DNA of 64,000 nucleotides, taken from assembly GCA_010909165.1 (NCBI GenBank), contig VJWM01000011.1, forward strand, positions 1,550,001-1,614,000, in the 5' to 3' direction. A program made the translations under genes and the position numbers. Below are positions 58,006 through 64,000 of this stretch, one piece after another. Position 1 is the stretch's first letter. Each line of letters starts with the position of its first letter. The stretch comes from Anthoceros angustus. Taxonomy: Eukaryota > Streptophyta > Anthocerotopsida > Anthocerotales > Anthocerotaceae. The notes below the pieces were generated by a model, which ran no database searches, was not told the origin of the DNA, and was given only the letters and a program-made list of their open reading frames with translations.

Positions 58006-61000
58006 TGGTTCAGAGATGCGTAAAGTACTGCACCACCGCAGTGGGACTCTTGCCACTTGTCTTCTATTGCATTGTTTGTAGTTATGCACTAAGTGTCCGT
58101 GGAAAGCTCGCTTGCAATTTGTGAAGCTTGGTAGTAGTTTTGGTGCGAGGAACTTTTGTCTTGTCTTTGCATAGCTTTCGAGGTGTGCATATGGAGACTA
58201 CGCCAAGTGGAGAAGTTTGATGGCGTGAACTTCACATTATGGAAGTTGAAGCTAAAATCTCTTCTCATTGAGGATTGTGGAAGTTTGTGGAAAATGGACT
58301 TCCGATGGCGCTCGAAAAGGATATAGACAAGGATGCGAAAGCCTTGGCTAATATTATCTGAATGTGATGACATTCTCTCACAATTGAGCGAGTGTGTCTC
58401 TTCGCAGGATGCATGGAAAATTCTTTGCACAACGTGAGAAGAAGAGCATTGTGAGCGAAATGCCGGAAAGTCAATTCTCCAACTTCAAGATGAGGAGGCG
58501 ACACGTTCAACAACATGTCAACAAGTTGAAAAGCTTGGTTGATCAAATGAGGGAGGCAGATCAAACCTTGGAGGGTAAGGTGATCACTGTCCCGAGTAGT
58601 TTGCCACCATCATGTAGGCAATTTTTATTGTCTTATAGGGCATCCGTGCGTCCAAGTGACAATCAACCAACCTTTGATGAGGTGGTTAGATTACTCCTAC
58701 AAGAGGAGCTTGATGGTTCTTTCCAAGGCAACGAAGGCTTGGCACTCTTCTCAAGAAGAGCACATCACGGTGGAAGACGCAAGCCAAGTCTCTAGAAGGG
58801 ACAAAGGATAAGATGCAAAGAGAAAGGTGAAAGGCTTTTGTTATTATTGCGGAAGCCCAATCACCACGCAAAGGATCAGAAATAAGATTGGCGACTTGAA
58901 GGGGAAATCATCCCAAGCTAATCAAGTCGAGAAGGACCAAGAACACATCTTCGCTTCAAAAAGAGATCAAGCGACTTCATCAAAGAAGGATGAGAGTTTG
59001 TACCTTGACTGCATCCCAAAGATTCGCTTATAACCTTCCTTGGTTCTCAAGCTACGAGGTATTGCGAGGGCATAGGGCGCTTGGTGACAATAGGTCACAT
59101 GACATCAAGGGAAGAGGAGTGTTACGAGTCCATCTTCCGGAGGACTACAGTATTAAAGACGTGCATCATGTGCCTCATCTTGCGAGGAATCTTCTTCTGC
59201 CGCAAAAATTGCCGATGGTCATGAGGTTGTGTTCAATTCCAAAGGATTTGGATCCAATGAAAGCTGAGTTATCGAATGCTAAAGTGATTGCTAGGGCGTC
59301 CAATAGGAAATTTGTTGTGTGCTTCGTGGGAAGGCAAGCTTGCACCTTTATGGATCAAAAATAGCATTGGATCTATTGATTTATGGCATCAACGCAGGGC
59401 ATTGGTGTGGACAATATCAGTTGATGAAGAACCAACATATGGTTCTGGCTTGGATTTGAAAGAAGTGGGTGAGCCGCAATGCCAAGGGTGCATAATGGAA
59501 AGCTACACCGAACTAAGTTCCCAAAGATTGCGTGACGAGCAAAGATAGAGTTGGTACACACGGATGTGTGGTCCAATGAAAATCCACTCATGGCGGAGCC
59601 CGCTACATTCGGTGTTTGTGGATGATTTCACTAGGAAGACTGGACATATCTTATGAAGGAGAAATCGGTATTTACACTCTTCAAGGAATGGAAAGCCATG
59701 GTGGAGAACGAAGTGGACAACGTCAAGACTTTGCGTGAGTGACAACGGAGGTGAATACATCTCCACCGACTTCCAACGCTAAGGAGCATGGAATTGGAAG
59801 GCAACTAACCATCCCTCACACCGGAGCAAAATGGAGTGGCGGAGCGAAGTCTGGTGGAGGCTAAATGCATGTTACATCATAGTGGCGAAGTACGTTTTGG
59901 GGTGAGGTCATGTTACTGAACCTATGTTTTGAATCGAGTTCCAACCAAAGCTATTGTTGGAATGACCGAGGAAGCGTGGTCTCAAGCCCGACATAAGCCA
60001 TTTGAGGATCTTTGGTTCGGTTTATGCTCACGTTCAAGCAAACCCGAACAAAATGGGATCCAAAAGGCGTGAAGTGCCTTATGCTTGGATACTCACGAGA
60101 TTAAGGGCTACGGTTGTATGATCTTTCAAGGAAGAAGATCATTTTTAGCGTGGACGGTTGTATTTAATGAGGTTGTGGAACCCATCAAAGGAGTGGAGCT
60201 CCAACCCCGTTATCATGAAGGATCCGGCGGCGTATGTTGACGACGATGAGGATTCCGACTATGATGACACTCTTGAGCAACCCGCTCGAGCCCAACGAAC
60301 CTTCTCAACAATGCGACATAGAGGGGAGAAAGGGAAATTCGATGTCGCGATTGGAGAAGTAGATGAAGATCAAAGCATTGTCGAATTGAAAGAAGAGGAA
60401 GCTCAAGTATTCGAGAGAGACAACCAATCTTGAGAAGATCGAGACAATGGAAACCTTCAAGAAGATCTTGGAATCCATGAATGCATGTGTATGAGGAGGC
60501 ATGGTTGGCGAACCACAAAGCCTAAGGAAGCATTGGAAGGACCAAAGGCAAAGGAGTGGAAAGAAGCCGTGGAGTGAGTATAACTCTTCTCAAGAACAAA
60601 ACTTGGGCAATCACTCCTCTACCTCACGGAAGGAAGAGCATAGGATCAAAGTGGACATTCAAGATTAAGCGCAATGATGGAAGCATAGAGCTAAGGCAAG
60701 GCTGGTGGGGAAAGGATATACACAAGTCCTGTGTGTGGATTATCCGATACCTTCTCCCCGCGCTAAGATAGCATCTATCCGAGCTCTCCTAGCTATCGCA
60801 GCCGACATGGAGATACATCATATGGATGTTACGCGTTCTGAATGGAGATCCGGATGAAGAGATCTACATGGACCAGCGAGGGATCGAAATACCGTGACGC
60901 GAGGGAGAGGTATGTAGGCTGCTAAAGGCTCAGTATGGTCTTAAGCAACCGCCTTGCTTGGTATCGTAAGGTTGATGTGTTTTTCCTCTAGAGGTTTCAA

Positions 61001-61996
61001 GAAAACCAATGCCGATTGGAATATCTATGTGAAGAGAGTGGGAGAATCCATAATTATCATTGTTTATGTGACGATTTGATTATTGCTAGCAATGACATGG
61101 AACTCTTAGACTCGAAAGCAAAGCCTTAATGCAAGCTTTGACATGAGAGATTTGGGTGAGCTCCACTATTCCTAGGAATAAAGGTGGAAAGGAATAGGGC
61201 TAACAAATGATCTCTTTGAGCCAACAAACATATGTGGAGACCATATTGAGCTGCAAGATTGCAAACCCATGAAGACGCCAATGATCTTCAATGAGAAGCT
61301 ATCGCAGGAGATGAGCCCTACAAAGGAGAAAGAGAAGATAGATAAGACTCTCTATCAACGTCGTTGGCTGTCTTACATATTTGGCAAAGGACAAGGCCCG
61401 ACATTGCAGAGGCGTGGGAGTTGTGAGTCGATTCTTGGCCAACCTCGGACAAAGATTATCAAGCAATCAGAGGATATTGATACTTGCACAAAACATTGGA
61501 AGTTGAAATACCAAAAGGATCGACATGAAGACGCCTGTGGTTGGATTTTGTGATTACAATGGAGATGTCGATGGCAGCAAGTCTACCATGAGGATATGTG
61601 TTTATGCTATTTGGGGAGCCATTTCATGGAGTAGTAGGCGCCACCATCGTGGCTTTGTCCTCTGATGGAGTACATGGCAATATCTCACGCAACAATGGAA
61701 GCAATATGGCTACGACGATTCAAGAAATGGGATTTAAGCGGGTGCAACAACCATCTTCAACGACAATCAAGGTTGCATTTACTTAGCAAAGAATGCTACT
61801 TTTCACGCGAGGACGAAACACATTGAAGTAAAGCATCACTTCAAGAGAGAAAGTTCAATCCAAGGAGATAGAGCTAGCGTATTGTCCCACTATGGACATG
61901 CCCAGATGTTTTGACCAAAAGGGTTGACTTTAGAGAAGCACGTTAAGTTTAGCAAGATGTTAGGCTTAAAAGAGTAACTGATGTGTTGAGTGGGAG

Positions 61997-62183
61997 TGTT
62001 AGAAATCTATAGGATTGGTGCAACACATCACATATTAGAGTTATGAGTATAAGTCCTAGAAGTATATAGGATTATCGGGGCGAGATAGGGTTTCATACTA
62101 TCGAGAGCAAAGAAATAAAGGCTATATATGTATGCATAGCACACCATTTCTAATGTCTTGAACACAGGAATATTTGTTTTCTA
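61997..62183 (+). repeat. Copia 3' LTR
   Basis: Starts TGTTAGAAATCTATAGG like the 5' LTR and keeps its first 150 bases well (ATATTAGAGTTATGAGTATA, GCATAGCACACCATTTC). The last 30 bases are degenerate (TCTTGAACACAGGAATATTTG instead of TAATCGAACTGAATACTGC), so the end coordinate is approximate. A clear target-site duplication is not visible. Confidence 0.85.
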
Positions 62184-63057
62184 GTATTATCCCGGCTCCA
62201 TAGTCTCTCAAGTGAAGAAGCCCATGGTCCCAGCAGTTGCTTGGAGATTTGGCGCCACATCCCCTCAGCTCCAGTAAAGCCAAAGGGCCCCAAGCCACTT
62301 CGCCATATCAAGCGTCACTCAATCTCACACCATGTCGACTTCACGGGCGCCTCGCACGATTCTTTCAACAGCAGATTCCAAACTCAAGAATACAGGCAAC
62401 CCGCACTCCTCCCACTTCACACAATGCTCGATATAAGGGTAGGAGTCAAAGGGAATATGTGATGTCGATTCTTGGTCAACCTCGACAAGTAGTGAAGATC
62501 AAAGCATTGGCGTGCAAGAGATATTGCGATTAACTAAGCGCCCGCCATCCAAAGCTCATTGTCAAGTAGTTGCAATACCAAAAGGATCACATGAAGACCC
62601 TGTGTTTGAGAAGATTCAGACAATGAGGACGCTTCAGATCCTAATCCCTACAGGATAAGCAAAAGTTTGTATATGCTATTTGGGGAGCTATTTCATGGAG
62701 TAGGCCAAAATTTCATGTGTCCAAGTACTGGAAGGACCATGGAGTACAATGGCAATATCTCACGGGAGTGGTACAATATAGTCATTGCTCTCAAGATGGG
62801 ATTTGCGTAGTATCCAACTCATCTCTCAACGACAATCAAAAACTTGCTGGCATTTAGCCGGGTTGAGCCAATGAGATAAAAACACATTAAAGTAAGCAGT
62901 CACTCATAGAGAGAAAGTTCAATCCGAGATGAAAGGCATACCCGTCTCACTCAAGATTAAGCAGTATGTTTTGGATCAGTGGTTGACCTTTAGAGAAGCT
63001 AATGCTTAGTTTAGTGCATAAGGCATTAAAAGAGTAGCAATCGATGTTGAGTGGGAG

Positions 63058-63255
63058 TGTTAGAAATCTATAGGATTGGATACACACTGCTATAGTCCTG
63101 TGTGTGGATTAAGTCCTGTGGAAGTATATAGGATTATCCCTGTCGCTAAGATTCATCTACTACTCGAGTATGACAAGGCGCAGTTATAAGTACAGCGCAA
63201 AATGCCATTTCAATGTGCAACTCAACTAATGGTCAATGTATAGGCCCATCGATTA
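63058..63255 (+). repeat. Third Copia LTR, degenerate
   Basis: TGTTAGAAATCTATAGGATTGG then diverged sequence including GAAGTATATAGGATTATCCC and GAGTATGACAAGGC. It is preceded by the same GATGTTGAGTGGGAG polypurine context. It belongs to the tandem-duplicated Copia tail and has no partner 5' LTR of its own. Confidence 0.8.
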
Positions 63256-63770
63256 GTCTCCCAAGCAATGGAAGCCTGTCCCCACTGTAAGAGATCTGGG
63301 ATCGCAGGCATCAATCCCCTCCGCCTCCCGCTATGACTCCACACCGCCGCCACGGCCGGACAATGGGAAATACCGTGCAAGCGGCCATCTTAACTCTAGG
63401 TATGCCACACCCAATGTCACTCCAAAGGCTCAGATGGCATCCGATTCTTACAACGGAATTCAAACTCAAGAATGCAAAGGCAGCCGCACTCCTCCCACTT
63501 CACACAATGCTCGCTTCATGAGGTGTGGGATCACAAAATGCTCGGCGTCAAGAGTCATGAAGTGTGAAGGCAAGTTGAGGCGGCCGATTCATCATGCGTG
63601 GCCTTAGCCGCCACTCCAATCCCCACAACCATTGTCACGTCGGGTTGCCTGCGATACTTCAAACAAGCTGAATACATTTCAAGGCGTCTGCGAGGCAATT
63701 GCGATCCCTCCCGAGAGCAGATGCATGGAATTCTTCAAAACTAGATTATTTACCAGGCCGGCCTCGTCAG
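63256..63770 (-). pseudogene. P450 5' fragment, third occurrence
   Basis: Degenerate match to exon 1 and leader of P450 copy 1. The segment near 63265-63320 resembles GAAGCCCATGGTCCC...CCCCTCCGCTCCC. ACGGAATTCAAACTCAAGAATG near 63455 resembles the leader. 63600-63720 again resembles CCACCCCTATCTCCACAGCC, AACGTCACGTCC and the leader after it. No usable reading frame remains. The rest, to 64000, shows no gene. Confidence 0.65.
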
Positions 63771-64000
63771 CACTCTCCATCCGCCACAGCGTGTCACGGT
63801 CAGTATCTGATCATTGCCTCCATATCCATGCATGCGACGACATGTGCGATGAATCAATCCATGTCTGCGAGTTTGAGCAGTTCTAAAACTTCGCCAGTTT
63901 TCATTTATTTAGCTTCAGTTCTTCATTTCCGGTAATCATATTTAAAGCGTTACTTTCCAAGCCCGTTCAGTTATAAGCATTGTAGCGCTTATTTTCGGTG

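Larger units (their letters stand above)
57803..62183 (+). mobile_element. Copia LTR retrotransposon inserted in P450 copy 2
   Basis: About 4.4 kb with both LTRs and a polypurine-like GAGTGGGAG before the 3' LTR. Coding order is that of Copia: gag (58190-58900, for example QREKKSIVSEMPESQFSNF-like sequence and KRKVKGFCYYC), GAG-pre-integrase (VHHVPHLARNLLLP near 59165), integrase (59400-59880, LRSDNGGEYIS region near 59735 in shifted frame), reverse transcriptase (KNKTWAITPLPHGRKSIGSK near 60590, LKAQYGLKQP near 60930, IIIVYV then DDLIIAS at 61060-61080) and RNase H to about 61970. A one-base loss lies exactly in the YVDD box, the zinc knuckle is broken, and there are many other shifts. The element is defective as written. 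LTR divergence and decay at the 3' LTR end indicate that it is not recent, unless sequencing error inflates the differences. Confidence 0.92.
55640..62440 (-). pseudogene. Cytochrome P450, copy 2, split by a Copia element
   Basis: Paralogue of copy 1. The last exon matches at 55700-55860, and the haem loop is WGGGSRLCLGKELA near 56000 (Trp for the usual Phe). The exon reading LAFWLHRQVKEDFTFNG is near 56440. Exon 3 with AGFVTTTNTLTW (Val replaces the conserved Glu of the I-helix) is at 57080-56810. Exon 2 has FAYNVIVGLVLSWGPGPVRD near 57310. Exon 1 runs from 57440 to about 57800, where the LTR of a Copia element interrupts it. The missing 5' part resumes beyond the other LTR at about 62190-62440 (GAAGCCCATGGTCCC, reading PxxxGTMGF on the minus strand) in degenerate form. 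No start codon or anchor survives intact. This copy cannot make a full enzyme. Confidence 0.87.
61421..63515 (+). repeat. Tandem duplication of Copia tail plus P450 5' segment
   Basis: The junction RNase H - LTR - P450 exon 1 occurs twice. GTCGATTCTTGG starts at 61427 and 62464, the LTR starts at 61997 and 63058, and the P450 segment CCGCACTCCTCCCACTTC is at 62401 and 63484. The unit is about 1.04-1.08 kb. The second unit begins inside degenerate P450 sequence near 62450, so the duplication happened after the Copia insertion. Confidence 0.85.

Overview
This is a nuclear segment of a plant genome, most likely a fern or another seed-free vascular plant. Four things point that way: short genes with GT-AG introns, plant-type PPR and P450 sequences, a Copia element primed by initiator-Met tRNA, and arsenite transporters of the ACR3 family, which flowering plants lack but ferns, lycophytes and bryophytes keep. 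The species cannot be fixed from the sequence. Most of the window is decayed transposon, minisatellite and duplicated gene debris.

Left part (1-12.4 kb): promoter-like and minisatellite repeats, a broken PPR gene, then an arsenic-resistance island on the minus strand. The island is ACR3 copy 1 (about 3.9-5.5 kb), an intact bacterial-type arsenate reductase (arsC, 8709-9197), and a more decayed ACR3 copy 2 (about 9.6-11.0 kb). The two activities fit together: ArsC reduces arsenate to arsenite and ACR3 moves arsenite across a membrane. A small inverted-repeat element at 11.7-12.4 kb shares its interior with the first 350 bases of the window.

Middle (12.4-48.9 kb): minisatellites; a RING-like fragment; a small two-exon gene candidate; a minus-strand locus with an AT-hook-like segment and a GDNFMV domain (22.3-24.1 kb); an intron-rich plus-strand gene with a tyrosine-recombinase (Crypton/ZMYM-like) domain (29.6-33.2 kb) behind duplicated upstream sequence and a TATA box; a minus-strand transposase-like locus with a CCC-RYHVEM / SDG-QFK signature whose central exon is present three times in tandem (34.9-39.6 kb); and a very GC-rich, strand-asymmetric stretch (about 42-49 kb).

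Right part (48.9-64 kb): a truncated Copia copy that lacks its reverse transcriptase and abuts a U6 snRNA-derived sequence; a nearly complete CYP85-clan P450 gene with an internal exon duplication and a perfect 223-bp tandem repeat at its start codon; and a second P450 copy split by a Copia element with both LTRs. The Copia 3' end and the adjacent P450 sequence were then duplicated in tandem.

Caution: paired repeats differ strikingly often at CTG/CAG triplets and homopolymers. This looks like uncorrected long-read error in methylated DNA, so some of the frameshifts called here may not be real.
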